From assembly GCF_014648255.1 (NCBI RefSeq), contig NZ_BMQT01000005.1:204277-268276 (forward strand): 64,000 bases of DNA. Reading direction: 5' to 3'. Below are positions 24,648 through 33,789 of the stretch, one piece after another; the first letter of the stretch is position 1; each line of letters begins with the position of its first letter. Source of the stretch: Nocardioides albus. Lineage in GTDB: Bacteria > Actinomycetota > Actinomycetes > Propionibacteriales > Nocardioidaceae. Below the pieces are notes generated by a model. The model was given only the letters and a program-made list of their open reading frames with translations, ran no database searches and was not told where the DNA came from. The position numbers and the translations under genes are program-made.

Positions 24648-26297
24648 TCAGGTCAGGGCGGCGGAGACGACCGCCTTGGCCTCCTCCTGGACCTTCGCCC
24701 GGTGGTCGGGGCCGCGGAAGGACTCGGCGTAGATCTTGTAGACGTCCTCGGTCCCCGACGGCCGGGCGGCGAACCAGGCCGACTCGGTGGTCACCTTGAG
24801 GCCACCGATGGCCGCTCCGTTGCCGGGTGCCTCGGTGAGCTTGGCGGTGATCTCCTCGCCGGCCAGGGTCGTCGCAGTGACGGCGTCGGGGGAGAGGGCT
24901 GCCAGCTTCGCCTTCTCCTCCCGCGTCGCGGGCGCGTCGATACGGGCGTACGCCGGCTCGCCGTGGGCTGCGACCAGCTCCGCGTAGCGCTCCGACGGCG
25001 ACTTCCCGGTGCGCGCCAGGATCTCGGAGGCGAGCAGGGCCAGGATGATGCCGTCCTTGTCGGTGGTCCACACGGTGCCGTCGAAGCGCAGGAACGAGGC
25101 GCCCGCGGACTCCTCGCCGCCGAAGCCGAACGAGCCGTCGATCAGCCCCGGTACGAACCACTTGAACCCGACCGGCACCTCGACCAGCGGCTTGTCGAGC
25201 GCGCCGGCGACCCGGTCGATCATCGATGACGAGACCAGGGTCTTGCCGATCCGCGCCGTCGCCGGCCAGTCCGGACGCGCGCCGCCGAAGAGGTGGTCGA
25301 TCGCGACCGCGAGGAAGTGGTTCGGGTTCATCAGCCCGGCGTCGCGGGTGACGATCCCGTGCCGGTCGGAGTCGGCGTCGTTGCCGGTGGCGATGTCGAA
25401 CTCCGGATTGTTGTCCAGGAAGCGCACCAGCTCGGCCATCGCGCTGGGGGAGGAGCAGTCCATCCGGATCTTGCCGTCCCAGTCCAGCGGCATGAAGCGC
25501 CAGGTCGGGTCGACCAGTTCGTTGACCACGTTGAGCTTGAGCTTGTGCCGTTCGGCGATCTCGCCCCAGTAGGCGACCGAGGCGCCCCCGAGCGGATCCG
25601 CCGCGATCCGCACGCCAGACTCACGGATGGCGGCCAGATCGACCACGTTGGGCAGGTCGTCGACATAGGTGCCCAGGAAGTCGTATGTCTCGGCCTTCCG
25701 TCGCGCGGCAGCGAACGGCACCCGCTTGACGCCGGAGAGTCCGGCGCGGATCAGCTCGTTGGCGCGGGCGGCGATGACCTTGGTGGCGTCGGAGTCCGCG
25801 GGGCCACCGTGGGGCGGGTTGTACTTGAAGCCGCCGTCGGAGGGCGGGTTGTGGGACGGGGTCACGACGATCCCGTCGGCGAGGCCGGCGCCGGACAGCC
25901 GCCCGGCGTTGGCGCGGAGGATGGCGTGCGAGATCGCCGGCGTCGGCGTGTAGCCGTCACGGTCGTCGACCAGGACGCGTACGTCGTTGGCGGCCAGCAC
26001 CTCGAGCGCGCTCGCCCATGCGGGCTCGGAGAGGCCGTGGGTGTCGCGGCCGATGAACAGCGGCCCGTCGATCCCCTGCGAGGCGCGGTAGTCGACGATC
26101 GCCTGGGTCGTGGCCAGGATGTGCGTCTCGTTGAAGGCTGACTTGAGCGAGGACCCGCGATGCCCCGAGGTGCCGAAGACGACCTGCTGGGCCGGATCGT
26201 CCGGGTCCGGCTGCAGGTTGTAGTAGGAGGCGACCAGGTGAGGTACGTCGACCAGGTCGGCGGGCGTAGCGAGCGTTCCAGCGCGTGGGTCAGCCAT
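24648..26297 (-). CDS. pgm: Alpha-D-phosphoglucomutase
   Basis: 549 aa. Interconverts glucose-1-phosphate and glucose-6-phosphate. The active-site phosphoserine loop is [18 protein letters not shown] (about residue 145). The magnesium loop is [11 protein letters not shown] (about 305), the sugar-specificity loop is [13 protein letters not shown] (about 390), and the phosphate-binding [15 protein letters not shown] is near the C-terminus. The length is normal for the E. coli Pgm type. The start is taken at MADPRAG; an ATG four codons upstream is possible. Divergent from the enoyl-CoA hydratase gene. Confidence 0.95.
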   Translation of the reverse strand: MADPRAGTLATPADLVDVPHLVASYYNLQPDPDDPAQQVVFGTSGHRGSSLKSAFNETHILATTQAIVDYRASQGIDGPLFIGRDTHGLSEPAWASALEVLAANDVRVLVDDRDGYTPTPAISHAILRANAGRLSGAGLADGIVVTPSHNPPSDGGFKYNPPHGGPADSDATKVIAARANELIRAGLSGVKRVPFAAARRKAETYDFLGTYVDDLPNVVDLAAIRESGVRIAADPLGGASVAYWGEIAERHKLKLNVVNELVDPTWRFMPLDWDGKIRMDCSSPSAMAELVRFLDNNPEFDIATGNDADSDRHGIVTRDAGLMNPNHFLAVAIDHLFGGARPDWPATARIGKTLVSSSMIDRVAGALDKPLVEVPVGFKWFVPGLIDGSFGFGGEESAGASFLRFDGTVWTTDKDGIILALLASEILARTGKSPSERYAELVAAHGEPAYARIDAPATREEKAKLAALSPDAVTATTLAGEEITAKLTEAPGNGAAIGGLKVTTESAWFAARPSGTEDVYKIYAESFRGPDHRAKVQEEAKAVVSAALT

Positions 26298-26335
26298 GTG
26301 CCCCATCATGCCTACTGCCCCGTAATGTTCTCCCC

Positions 26336-27127
26336 ATGCCCCTCGTCACCACCGAAATCAACGACGGCATCGCCCAGGTGCGCCTCAACCGCCCTGACAA
26401 GCTCAACGCGCTGACGCTCGAGCTGCTCCGGGAGCTGGTCGACACCGCCAAGGAGCTCGGCAAGAACCACGACCTGCGCGCCGTGGTCATCGCCGGTGAG
26501 GGGGACGCGTTCACCGCCGGCCTCGACTTCGCCTCGGTCCTGCGCGACCCGAAGAAGGTCGTCGGTGCGCTCCTGCCGGTGCCCTTCCGCGGCACCAACC
26601 TGTTCCAGGAGTCGGTGTGGGCCTGGCGCCGGCTGCCGGTCCCGGTGATCGCGGCGGTCCACGGCCACTGCCTCGGTGGCGGCGTACAGATCGCACTCGG
26701 CGCGGACTTCCGCATCGCCGAGCCCGACTCGCAGTGGTCGGTCCTCGAGGGCAAGTGGGGCATCATCCCCGACATGACCGGCATCCGGTCGCTCTCCGAG
26801 GTCGTCGGCATCGACACCGCCAAGAAGCTGACCATGACCGCCGAGCAGTTCTCCGGCGAGCGCGCCTACGAGCTGGGCCTGGTCACCGAGCTCTCCGCCG
26901 ACCCGGTGGCCACCGCGACCGCCTTCGCCCGCAAGCTCTCCGAGCGTTCCCCCGACCAGCTCGCCGCCGCCAAGCGCCTCTTCAACGACACCTGGTACGG
27001 CCCCATCAAGCGCACCTTCTCCCGCGAGCGCATCGAGCAGGTCCGCCTCCTCTTCGGCGAGAACACCAAGATCGCCCGTGAGGCCGCCTTCAAGCGCGAG
27101 AAGCCGACCTACAAGCCCCGCCGCTGA
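26336..27127 (+). CDS. Enoyl-CoA hydratase/isomerase (crotonase family)
   Basis: 263 aa with the crotonase fold: [15 protein letters not shown], the first oxyanion-hole segment [11 protein letters not shown], and the second, [20 protein letters not shown]. The catalytic Glu pair of true hydratases is not clear. [13 protein letters not shown] resembles the dienoyl-CoA isomerase-like subgroup, so the exact reaction in beta-oxidation is open. The start is ATG 26336, with TAATGT (26323-26328) seven bases upstream; the message is probably leaderless. The last 19 bases overlap the convergent membrane-protein gene. Confidence 0.88.
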   Translation: MPLVTTEINDGIAQVRLNRPDKLNALTLELLRELVDTAKELGKNHDLRAVVIAGEGDAFTAGLDFASVLRDPKKVVGALLPVPFRGTNLFQESVWAWRRLPVPVIAAVHGHCLGGGVQIALGADFRIAEPDSQWSVLEGKWGIIPDMTGIRSLSEVVGIDTAKKLTMTAEQFSGERAYELGLVTELSADPVATATAFARKLSERSPDQLAAAKRLFNDTWYGPIKRTFSRERIEQVRLLFGENTKIAREAAFKREKPTYKPRR

Positions 27128-27963
27128 CCCTCCTCAGCCGAGACGTCACCCGCGTCGGTCGAGGCGTCACCCCGGTCGGTCGAGGCGTCACCCCGGTCGG
27201 TCGAGACGTCACCCCGGTCGGTCGAGACGTCACTTGCGTCGGTCGAGGCGTCATCCGCTGCCTTCTCGGCCGACGTACGTGACGCTTCGGCCGACGTACG
27301 TGACGCCTCGGCGTGCTTGCGGCGGCGCTTGATCTCGCCCTGGGCCAGGACGAAGGCTAGGACGACGGGCCAGATGTACTTCAGGTGGTTGGCGACCCAC
27401 TTGACCCACTCGGGGACCTGTACGTCCGGAAGGTCCGGCCACGGGATCGACGGCCACGGGATGCTGGGGAGGTCGGGGAGGGGCAGGTCGGGGAGGTCCG
27501 GCAGGTTCGGGAGCGGGAGGTCGATGTCCGGGAGCGAGATCCGGGAGACGATCCAGGCGACGACCATGGCGCCGACGATGCCCGCGATCACGCCGCCGAC
27601 ACCGCCGAGGGTCTCGATGAGCGCGTAGCGCTTGGGATGCTCGATCACCCGACGTTCGTACGCAGCGGCCCGCGACCCCGGTTCCGGAGTGAGATCGACG
27701 CCGCCGACGCCGGTCATCCCGGCCAGGCCCTCGTCAGGCGTGAAGTACGTCGCTCGCCGCGGCGTACCGAGCCCGGAGTGGATCACGAGCAGGCTCCCGT
27801 GCTCCTTGCTCTCCAGCCGTGCCCGGTCGTCGGCGGTCTTCCGGGTGAGGACCTCTTCGTCGTCGACGGTCCACACGAACGTACGGATGATGTCCCCGGT
27901 CACCTCGAGGTGGTGGGTCTGCCCGGAGATCGTCCGCGACCAGATCTGGACCTTCTTGCTCAC
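27109..27963 (-). CDS. Membrane protein with Pro-rich loop and repeat-derived tail
   Basis: 284 aa, family not recognised. The N-terminal ~110 residues are soluble. A helix (GVGGVIAGIVGAMVVAWIV) leads to an extracytoplasmic loop of Leu-Pro-Asp repeats (DLPLPNLPDLPDLPLPDLP, then two SIPWP), and a second helix (YIWPVVLAFVLAQ) returns to a basic cytoplasmic segment. The last ~60 residues are heptad units such as ASTDRGD, translated from the 21-bp array at 27138-27311. That tail looks acquired by read-through into repeat DNA. Function unknown. Confidence 0.75.
   Translation of the reverse strand: MSKKVQIWSRTISGQTHHLEVTGDIIRTFVWTVDDEEVLTRKTADDRARLESKEHGSLLVIHSGLGTPRRATYFTPDEGLAGMTGVGGVDLTPEPGSRAAAYERRVIEHPKRYALIETLGGVGGVIAGIVGAMVVAWIVSRISLPDIDLPLPNLPDLPDLPLPDLPSIPWPSIPWPDLPDVQVPEWVKWVANHLKYIWPVVLAFVLAQGEIKRRRKHAEASRTSAEASRTSAEKAADDASTDASDVSTDRGDVSTDRGDASTDRGDASTDAGDVSAEEGQRRGL
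27138..27311. repeat. 21-bp-period palindromic array, locus 2
   Basis: Six forward units start at 27138, 27159, 27180, 27201, 27222 and 27243; they follow YCGAGRCGTCACCC plus GGTCGG-like ends. A hinge near 27260 ends at TTCTCGG. Two inverted units follow at 27270-27290 and 27291-27311 (CCGACGTACGTGACGCYTCGG pattern). The unit length is exactly 21 bases, so the array is open for translation and encodes the C-terminus of the minus-strand gene. Confidence 0.85.
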
Positions 27964-28032
27964 CCTTCGAATCTAGAAGCCGGGGCGCCACGGCGGCATC
28001 GGCCACAGGTAGCGACCGGGATCAGACTTTGG

Positions 28033-28974
28033 TCAGGGGTAGGCGACGCCGGTGGTCTGCTCGGAGAGCTCCCACAGCGCCCGCGCAGCCTCCGGGTCGC
28101 GCGCGAGACGGGATGCGGAGACCGGCTTCGGCGGGCCACCACCCTCGAAGGCGCCGCTCGGTCCGATGTACGTCGCGGGCTCGAGCCCCGGGTAGGTCGC
28201 CGCCATCAGCGCCGGCCAGGCGCCGGCCTCCGGAGTCTGTGCCATCGCCCGGACGGCCGCCTCGCCGATGCTGGCGATCGGCGCGATCATGGTCCGGGAG
28301 GCGCCGTTCGCCATGAGGTGGGTCGCGGCGAGCCCCGGGTGGGCGGCGTACGCCGCGACCGGCAGCCCCGCCTTCTCCAGGCGCCGCTGGAGCTCGAAGG
28401 TGAAGAGCAGGTTGGCGAGCTTTGACTGCGAGTAGACGCCCCACGGCGAATAGCGCCCGACCTGCGCCGTCGGGAAGCCGAGCGGCGCCTTGCGGGCGAC
28501 CTTGTGCGCCACGCTCGACATGGTCACGATCCGCCCCTCACCGCTCTCGGCCAGCGGCTCGAGCAGCAGTCCGGTCAGCAGGAATGGTCCGAAGTGGTTG
28601 GTAGCCATCTGCAGGTCGAGGTCGTCCACGGTCCGCGACTGCGGTGTCGCCATCACCCCGGCGTTGTTGACCAGCAGATGGAGCGGACCGCCGCCCTCGA
28701 AGGTCGCCGCCGCGATCGCCTCGGCTCCCGCGCGCACGGCCTGGAGAGAGGAGAGGTCGAGCGCGACCCGGTCGAGCCTGGCGCCCGGGACCTCCTCGTC
28801 CAAGGCTGCCGCGGCCGCGTCGAGCTTCTCCCAGGACCGTCCCGCGAGGATCACCCGCGCTCCTGCCGCCACGAGGCCACGCGCGACGTAGTACCCGATC
28901 CCGCCCAGCGTCGGTCCGGTCACCACGGCGTTCTTGCCGGTCAGGTCGGGAATGTCGGAGGTCGTCCACGCCAT
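28033..28974 (-). CDS. Short-chain dehydrogenase/reductase (retinol dehydrogenase-like)
   Basis: 313 aa of the SDR fold: nucleotide loop VVTGPTLGGIGYYVARGL (one residue longer than the usual TGxxxGIG), LVNNAGVMATPQ, catalytic SSVAHK and the YSQSKLANLLF active-site motif. LHLLVNNAG, and HPGL after the active site, resemble human retinol dehydrogenase/WW-domain oxidoreductase relatives. NADP preference and substrate are unknown. TAGTGT lies six bases before the ATG on the minus strand, suggesting a leaderless message. Confidence 0.9.
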   Translation of the reverse strand: MAWTTSDIPDLTGKNAVVTGPTLGGIGYYVARGLVAAGARVILAGRSWEKLDAAAAALDEEVPGARLDRVALDLSSLQAVRAGAEAIAAATFEGGGPLHLLVNNAGVMATPQSRTVDDLDLQMATNHFGPFLLTGLLLEPLAESGEGRIVTMSSVAHKVARKAPLGFPTAQVGRYSPWGVYSQSKLANLLFTFELQRRLEKAGLPVAAYAAHPGLAATHLMANGASRTMIAPIASIGEAAVRAMAQTPEAGAWPALMAATYPGLEPATYIGPSGAFEGGGPPKPVSASRLARDPEAARALWELSEQTTGVAYP

Positions 28975-29027
28975 GCGGCCACACTAGGCGGCCGGTCAAC
29001 ACAACGGACGCATTTGATCCCGGCCCG

Positions 29028-29083
29028 CCCGGTCAGCCCATCCCGGTCAGCCCATCCCGGTCAGCCCAGCCCGGTCAGCCCAG
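29028..29083. repeat. Four tandem 14-bp repeats
   Basis: Units CCCGGTCAGCCCAT (two) and CCCGGTCAGCCCAG (two) run head to tail at 29028, 29042, 29056 and 29070. They run into the last codons of the exporter gene. Confidence 0.8.
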
Positions 29084-29683
29084 CCCACCCAGTGCGAGCC
29101 CGGCGGCGATCGCGATCATCGTGCACCCGATGAGTGTGTCCAGCACCTGCCACGCCCGCCGGCTGGCGAGCAGCGGTCGCAGGAACCGGGCGCCGTACCC
29201 GAGCCCGGCGAACCAGACGATGCTGGCAACGCACCCGCCGATCGCGAATCCCCAGCGGGCCGAGCCGTACGTCGCCGCGATCGACCCGTGGAGCACAAGT
29301 GTGTCGATGTAAACATGCGGGTTGAGCCAGGTGAAGGCGGCGGCCTTGGCGATCACGCGGGGGAGCGTCTCGCGAGGTGCGTCCGCGGCATCCAGGGCGG
29401 TGGGCCGCAGCGCCCGGCGGAACGAGCTGATGCCGTACCAGCCGAGGAACGCGACCCCGAACCAACGCAGCATCTCCAGCGCCCACCCGGCGTGCGAGAC
29501 GACCGCGCCCATCCCGCCGACCCCCGCACAGATCAGGACGAGGTCGGAGATCGCGCACACGCTCACCACGACCAGCACATGCGAGCGGAGGATGCCCTGC
29601 CGCAAGACGTACGCGTTCTGTGACCCGATGGCGACGATCAGGCTGAGTCCGGTGAGAAGGCCGGCGAGGATGGCGGTGATCAC
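29075..29683 (-). CDS. LysE/ArgO-family amino acid exporter
   Basis: 202 aa with about six transmembrane helices. Signatures: GLLTGLSLIVAIGSQNAYVLRQGI at the N-terminus (characteristic of LysE/ArgO), FLGWYGISSFRRAL, and FTWLNPHVYIDTLVLHGSI. It exports basic amino acids such as arginine or lysine in known members. The start is chosen at GTG 29683, which gives the usual N-terminus. It is divergent from its expected LysR-type activator at 29758, the standard lysE-lysG layout. Confidence 0.9.
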   Translation of the reverse strand: MITAILAGLLTGLSLIVAIGSQNAYVLRQGILRSHVLVVVSVCAISDLVLICAGVGGMGAVVSHAGWALEMLRWFGVAFLGWYGISSFRRALRPTALDAADAPRETLPRVIAKAAAFTWLNPHVYIDTLVLHGSIAATYGSARWGFAIGGCVASIVWFAGLGYGARFLRPLLASRRAWQVLDTLIGCTMIAIAAGLALGGLG

Positions 29684-29757
29684 GACGGTGACGCTAAGGC
29701 CGCACAGATCTGCAGACCAGCGAAAGAATCTTACCGAAGACAAGCCACACTTAAGGC

Positions 29758-30702
29758 ATGCCCTCGCTCGACCCGACTCAGCTCGAGACCCTCGTCGTCA
29801 TCGCCGAGGAAGGCACCTTCGACGCCGCGGCCCGACGTCTGCACATCACGCCGAGCGCCGTCAGCCAGCGGATCCGCGCGCTCGAGCGAGCCGCCGGCCA
29901 GGTGCTGGTGCGGCGTACGACACCGTGCACGCCCACCGAAGCAGGCGAGCCCCTGATCAGGCAGGGCCGACAGCTCCGTCTGCTGCTCGCCGAGGCGGCG
30001 GCGAGCCTGAACGCCGGCGGCGACAGCAGCGACGGCGCCGTCGTCGACCTCTCGGTCGTGGTCAACGCGGACACTCTCGCCACCTGGTTCCGGCCGGTGC
30101 TCGACGAGGTCGCGACCTGGGACCGTACGGCGCTGCGGATCACGGTGGAGGACCAGGGCTACTCCGCCGACGCGCTGCGTCGTGGTGAGGTGCTCGCCGC
30201 GGTCACCAGTGAGCCGAAGCCGGTCCAGGGCTGCACGGTCGAGCCCCTCGGGCGCCTCCGCTACACCCCCGGCGCCGCGCCGGCGCTGATCGAGCGTCAT
30301 CGCAGGGGGAGAGGCATCGATTGGGGCTCGATGCCGATGATCGTCTTCAACGAGAAGGACCATCTCCAGGACGAGGTGCTGGCGGCACACGGCGCGACCC
30401 GGCCGCCGGTCGTCCACCGGGTCCCGAGCAGCCACGACTTCCACGAGGCCATCCGCCGCGGCCTCGGCTGGGGGATGCTCCTCGACGCCCAGGCGGCGGC
30501 CGACCTCGAGAGCGGTACGACGATCCCGCTTCCCGGCGCGAAGCCGATCGACATCGAGCTCTTCTGGCAGCGCTGGCGCCTCGACTCGGTCGCCCTGGAC
30601 GACCTGAGCGAGGCCGTACGCCGCGCTGCCCGGGCGCAGCTACGCCGCCCGCGTGGCCAGCGAGCCGGCCAGCGAACCGATCAGCCGCGGCCGCCGGGGT
30701 AG
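29758..30702 (+). CDS. LysG/ArgP-type LysR transcriptional activator
   Basis: 314 aa. The N-terminal winged helix-turn-helix is FDAAARRLHITPSAVSQRIR followed by ALERAAGQVLVRRT. The co-inducer domain is of the ArgP/IciA type (VDLSVVVNADTLATWFRPVL; HRVPSSHDFHEAIRRGLGWG). It activates the divergent exporter when basic amino acids accumulate, by family analogy. The final codons overlap the end of the convergent small membrane-protein gene. The C-terminal RRPRGQRAGQRTDQPRPPG looks unstructured. Confidence 0.92.
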   Translation: MPSLDPTQLETLVVIAEEGTFDAAARRLHITPSAVSQRIRALERAAGQVLVRRTTPCTPTEAGEPLIRQGRQLRLLLAEAAASLNAGGDSSDGAVVDLSVVVNADTLATWFRPVLDEVATWDRTALRITVEDQGYSADALRRGEVLAAVTSEPKPVQGCTVEPLGRLRYTPGAAPALIERHRRGRGIDWGSMPMIVFNEKDHLQDEVLAAHGATRPPVVHRVPSSHDFHEAIRRGLGWGMLLDAQAAADLESGTTIPLPGAKPIDIELFWQRWRLDSVALDDLSEAVRRAARAQLRRPRGQRAGQRTDQPRPPG

Positions 30703-31046
30703 CTCCCGCCGTACTGCTGACCAGGGTGGGGGCTCCCCTGCGACGGCTGACCCGCCGGTGGGTAGTGGCCCTGGGGCGGCGCCGGAGGACCAGGAGGGTA
30801 GGACCCCTGAGGTCCGCCACCGTAGGGGCCGGGGTCGTACTGACGGTGTTCCACGGCGGTCGTGTGCTGGGACCGGTTCACCGACAGCAGGACGCCGATC
30901 CCGATCGCGAGGCCGCCGGCGATCACGAAGATCCAGCCGAGCGGCTCGCTGGCGATCGCGTTGGCGACGTCGTCGGGCAGGTCCACGGCGCCCGTGAGCA
31001 GGATGAGTCCGAGGACCAGCAGGATGATCCCTAGGCCGATGGTCAT
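30681..31046 (-). CDS. DUF6458-like small membrane protein
   Basis: 121 aa. Two transmembrane helices (IGLGIILLVLGLILLTGAV and GWIFVIAGGLAIGIGVLLS) fit the DUF6458 pattern of actinobacterial small membrane proteins. A Pro/Gly/Gln/Tyr-rich cytoplasmic tail (YPPGPPAPPQGHYPP) follows. The start is chosen at MTIGLG because CTGGAG lies just upstream. Function unknown. Confidence 0.75.
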   Translation of the reverse strand: MTIGLGIILLVLGLILLTGAVDLPDDVANAIASEPLGWIFVIAGGLAIGIGVLLSVNRSQHTTAVEHRQYDPGPYGGGPQGSYPPGPPAPPQGHYPPAGQPSQGSPHPGQQYGGSYPGGRG

Positions 31047-31147
31047 GAAGAGCTCCAGAGGTTGGGGGTGGCGCGCCACGCTACCCAGCCGCTTCAGCCG
31101 CCAATACCGTCCCCCGCATCAACGACCTGGTCTCGGTCTGAGACGCA

Positions 31148-31182
31148 TCACGGCCCGCCCGGGTGAACCGGGCGGGCCGTGA
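31148..31182 (-). terminator. Terminator of fadE5
   Basis: TCACGGCCCGCCCGG and its complement form a 15-bp perfect stem with a five-base loop. It stands 19 bases beyond the fadE5 stop. Confidence 0.82.
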
Positions 31183-31200
31183 CGTACGCGGGGATCAGCC

Positions 31201-33054
31201 TCAGAAGGCCGACTCCGGCAGGTCCATGATCGAGTTGTCGATCGCCTCGGCGATGGCCCGCTCAGCGGTCAGCTTCGGCAGGTTGTAGGAGGCGAAGAAC
31301 TTCGCGGCGGCCACCTTGCCGGTGTAGAAGTCCTTGTCCTTGCCCGGCTCACCCGCGAGGGCGGCGAGGGCGATCTCGGCCTGGCGCAGCAGCAGCCACG
31401 CGACCACGACGTCGCCGACGGCGAGCAGCAGGCGCGAGGTGTTCTGGGCGACCTTGTAGATGTTGGTGATCTCCTCCTGGGAGGCCATCAGGTCGTTGAA
31501 CATGTGCCCGACCATCGCGTTGACGTCCTCGAGCGCGGTGGCGAGCAGGGCACGCGACTCCTTGAGCTCGGCGGAGCCCTCGTTGTCGAGGAAGGCCTGG
31601 ATCTCGCCCGCGACCTGGCCGAGCGCAGCACCCTGGTTCTTCACGATCTTGCGGAAGAAGAAGTCCTGGCCCTGGATCGCGGTGGTGCCCTCGTAGATCG
31701 AGTCGATCTTGGCGTCGCGGACGTACTGCTCGATCGGGTACTCCTGCAGGAAGCCCGACCCGCCGAAGGTCTGCAGCGACTCGGTGCCGAGCAGCACCCA
31801 GGCGCGCTCGGAGCCGTAGCCCTTGACGATCGGCAGCAGCAGGTCGTTGACCGCGGCGGCCAGCTTGTTCTCGTCGGAGCCGTCCTCGGTGAGGACGACC
31901 TTCTCCTGCCACGAGGTCGTGTAGTAGATCAGCGCGCGCATGCCCTCGGCGAACGACTTCTGCACCAGCAGCGAGCGGCGTACGTCCGGGTGGTGGGTGA
32001 TCGTGACGCGCGGGTCCGTCTTCGCGGCGGCGACGAGGTCGGCGCCCTGGACGCGGGTCTTGGCGTACTCCAGCGCGTTCAGGTAGCCGGTCGACAGGGT
32101 CGCGATCGCCTTGGTGCCGACCATCATCCGAGCGTTCTCGATGACGTCGAACATCTGGCGGATGCCGTCGTGCACCTCGCCGAGCAGCCAGCCCTTGGCG
32201 GCCTCGCCGCCGCCGACCTGCGGGTCGCCGAAGGTGAGCTCGCAGGTGTTGGACACCTTGATGCCCATCTTGTGCTCGACGTTGGTGACGTACACGCCGT
32301 TGCGCTCGCCGGTGAGCTCACCGGTCTCGTGGTCGAAGTGGTACTTCGGCACGAGGAAGAGGGAGAGGCCCTTGGTGCCCGGGCCGCCGACGCCCTCGAC
32401 GCCCTTCGGGCGCGCGAGGACGAGGTGCATGATGTTCTCCTGCAGGTCCGACTCGGCGCTGGTGATGAAGCGCTTGACGCCGGTGATGTCCCAGGAGCCG
32501 TCCTCGTTGGCGGTGGCGACGCTCTTGCCGGCGCCGACGTCCGAGCCCGCGTCGGGCTCGGTCAGCACCATCGTGGAACCCCACTGCCGCTCGACCATGA
32601 TCTCGGCGATGCGCTTGTCGCGGTCGTTGCCGTTCTCGTAGACGACCTTCGAGAAGAACGGGCCGGCGCCGTACATCCAGATCGCCGGGTTGGCGCCCAG
32701 CAGCATCTCGGCGGTCGCCCAGATCAGCGAGTTCGGGGCCTTCTGGCCACCGATCTCCTCGGGAGTCTGCAGGCTCCAGAAGCCCGACTCCATCCACGCG
32801 TCGTACGACTTCTTGAACGCGGCCGGGACCGGCGCGGTGTTGGTCGTGGGGTCGAAGACAGGCGGGTTGCGGTCGGCCTCGACGAACGACTCGGCGAGGT
32901 CCTCGCGCGAGAGACGCTCGACCTCGGCGAGGATCTCCTTCGCGGTGTCGACGTCCAGGTCCGCGAACGGACCGGTGCCGAGGACCTTGTCCGTGCCGAA
33001 GACCTCGAACAGGTTGAACTCGATGTCGCGGAGATTGCTCTTGTAGTGGCTCAC
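31201..33054 (-). CDS. fadE5: Acyl-CoA dehydrogenase FadE5
   Basis: 617 aa, FAD-dependent, first step of beta-oxidation. The N-terminus [18 protein letters not shown] and C-terminus IMDLPESAF line up with mycobacterial FadE5. [17 protein letters not shown] is the FAD/substrate loop. [20 protein letters not shown] and the [17 protein letters not shown] segment, with a possible catalytic Glu, follow. The large acyl-CoA dehydrogenase with the extra C-terminal domain matches the expected size (~610). The start is GTG 33054 with AAGGTGG upstream. It is divergent from an NTF2-like gene, and two 14-bp palindromes lie in the promoter gap. Electrons would go to ETF and then to EtfD (58919-62140). Confidence 0.94.
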   Translation of the reverse strand: MSHYKSNLRDIEFNLFEVFGTDKVLGTGPFADLDVDTAKEILAEVERLSREDLAESFVEADRNPPVFDPTTNTAPVPAAFKKSYDAWMESGFWSLQTPEEIGGQKAPNSLIWATAEMLLGANPAIWMYGAGPFFSKVVYENGNDRDKRIAEIMVERQWGSTMVLTEPDAGSDVGAGKSVATANEDGSWDITGVKRFITSAESDLQENIMHLVLARPKGVEGVGGPGTKGLSLFLVPKYHFDHETGELTGERNGVYVTNVEHKMGIKVSNTCELTFGDPQVGGGEAAKGWLLGEVHDGIRQMFDVIENARMMVGTKAIATLSTGYLNALEYAKTRVQGADLVAAAKTDPRVTITHHPDVRRSLLVQKSFAEGMRALIYYTTSWQEKVVLTEDGSDENKLAAAVNDLLLPIVKGYGSERAWVLLGTESLQTFGGSGFLQEYPIEQYVRDAKIDSIYEGTTAIQGQDFFFRKIVKNQGAALGQVAGEIQAFLDNEGSAELKESRALLATALEDVNAMVGHMFNDLMASQEEITNIYKVAQNTSRLLLAVGDVVVAWLLLRQAEIALAALAGEPGKDKDFYTGKVAAAKFFASYNLPKLTAERAIAEAIDNSIMDLPESAF

Positions 33055-33114
33055 TGATCCACCTTCATAACCTTTGTCGGATTTACCAGTTGCGGGAGCG
33101 CCGGTCGGCACGAA

Positions 33115-33128
33115 CTACTGGCGGGTAA
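33115..33128. promoter_or_regulatory. Candidate fatty-acid regulator site 1 (fadE5)
   Basis: CTACTG-GC-GGGTAA, a degenerate palindrome matching CTACYSRCGRGTAR. It is also found at 33171 and 62233. Confidence 0.6.
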
Positions 33129-33170
33129 CATTAAGAATAGGCTCGCCCTCAAGGGGTGGCAAGCCCAGGT

Positions 33171-33184
33171 CTACTCACGAGTAG
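33171..33184. promoter_or_regulatory. Candidate fatty-acid regulator site 2 (fadE5)
   Basis: CTACTC-AC-GAGTAG, with perfect 6-base arms. It lies between the divergent fadE5 and NTF2-like genes. Confidence 0.65.
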
Positions 33185-33253
33185 GGGCCTTGCTCACATT
33201 CGCCGGCAATCTGTTGGTAGAACACGTTTCAGTTTCGGCGTACGATCTGCCGC

Positions 33254-33706
33254 ATGATCTCCTCCGACGCCATCACCTGGAACGCCCCCAACGAGGAACA
33301 CCCCGCACGTACGGCCGGGCAACGCTCCTACTCGGCGGTCGCCAAGGGCGACCTCGACGAGTGGCTCACGATCTACGCCGAGGACTGCGTGCTCGAGGAC
33401 CCCGTCGGCCCGTCGATGTTCGACCCCGAGGGCAAGGGCCACCACGGCCACGAGGGCCTCAAGGCGTTCTGGGAGAAGGCGATCGCCTCGGTCGACAAGT
33501 TCGAGTTCGAGATCAACGACTCCTTCGCCAACCCCGGCGGCAACACCTGCGCCAACATCGGCAAGATCAAGACCAGCTTCCCCGACGGCAGCTACACCAC
33601 CACCGACCTGATCATGGTCTACACCGTCAACGACGAGGGCCGGATCGCCTCGATGAAGGCCTTCTGGGAGCCCGAGCGCACGATGGCGAGCTTCACCAAG
33701 CCCTGA
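33254..33706 (+). CDS. NTF2/SnoaL-like ketosteroid-isomerase-fold protein
   Basis: 150 aa. The cone-shaped NTF2 fold is seen in the N-terminal helix GQRSYSAVAKGDLDEWLTIY, then AEDCVLEDPVGPS, GHEGLKAFWEKAI and the beta-rich end. The DP pair in the active-site cavity is common in SnoaL/KSI-type enzymes of steroid or polyketide metabolism. It is divergent from fadE5 and shares the palindromic operators, which suggests a role in lipid or sterol breakdown. The exact reaction is unknown. Confidence 0.82.
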   Translation: MISSDAITWNAPNEEHPARTAGQRSYSAVAKGDLDEWLTIYAEDCVLEDPVGPSMFDPEGKGHHGHEGLKAFWEKAIASVDKFEFEINDSFANPGGNTCANIGKIKTSFPDGSYTTTDLIMVYTVNDEGRIASMKAFWEPERTMASFTKP

Positions 33707-33711
33707 CGCCG

Positions 33712-33774
33712 GATAGTCCGGGACGTTCTTGTCCGTCTACCGACTGGTAACGGGCGGACACGTCCCGGACTATC
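33712..33774. repeat. 63-bp hairpin element (GACGTTCT family), second copy
   Basis: The left arm starts GATAGTCCGGGACGTTCTTG, and the right arm ends CACGTCCCGGACTATC. The outer 10-15 bases pair perfectly and the inner part pairs imperfectly. It shares the core CGGGACGTTCT-GTC-GT with 13192-13252 and again lies between convergent genes, 5 bases after a stop. Confidence 0.75.
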
Positions 33775-33789
33775 TCGCACTGGTCCTGG

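Noticed and set aside
27138..27311. CRISPR-like array
   Set aside because: Units are contiguous 21-mers without unique spacers, partly inverted, and no cas genes are near.
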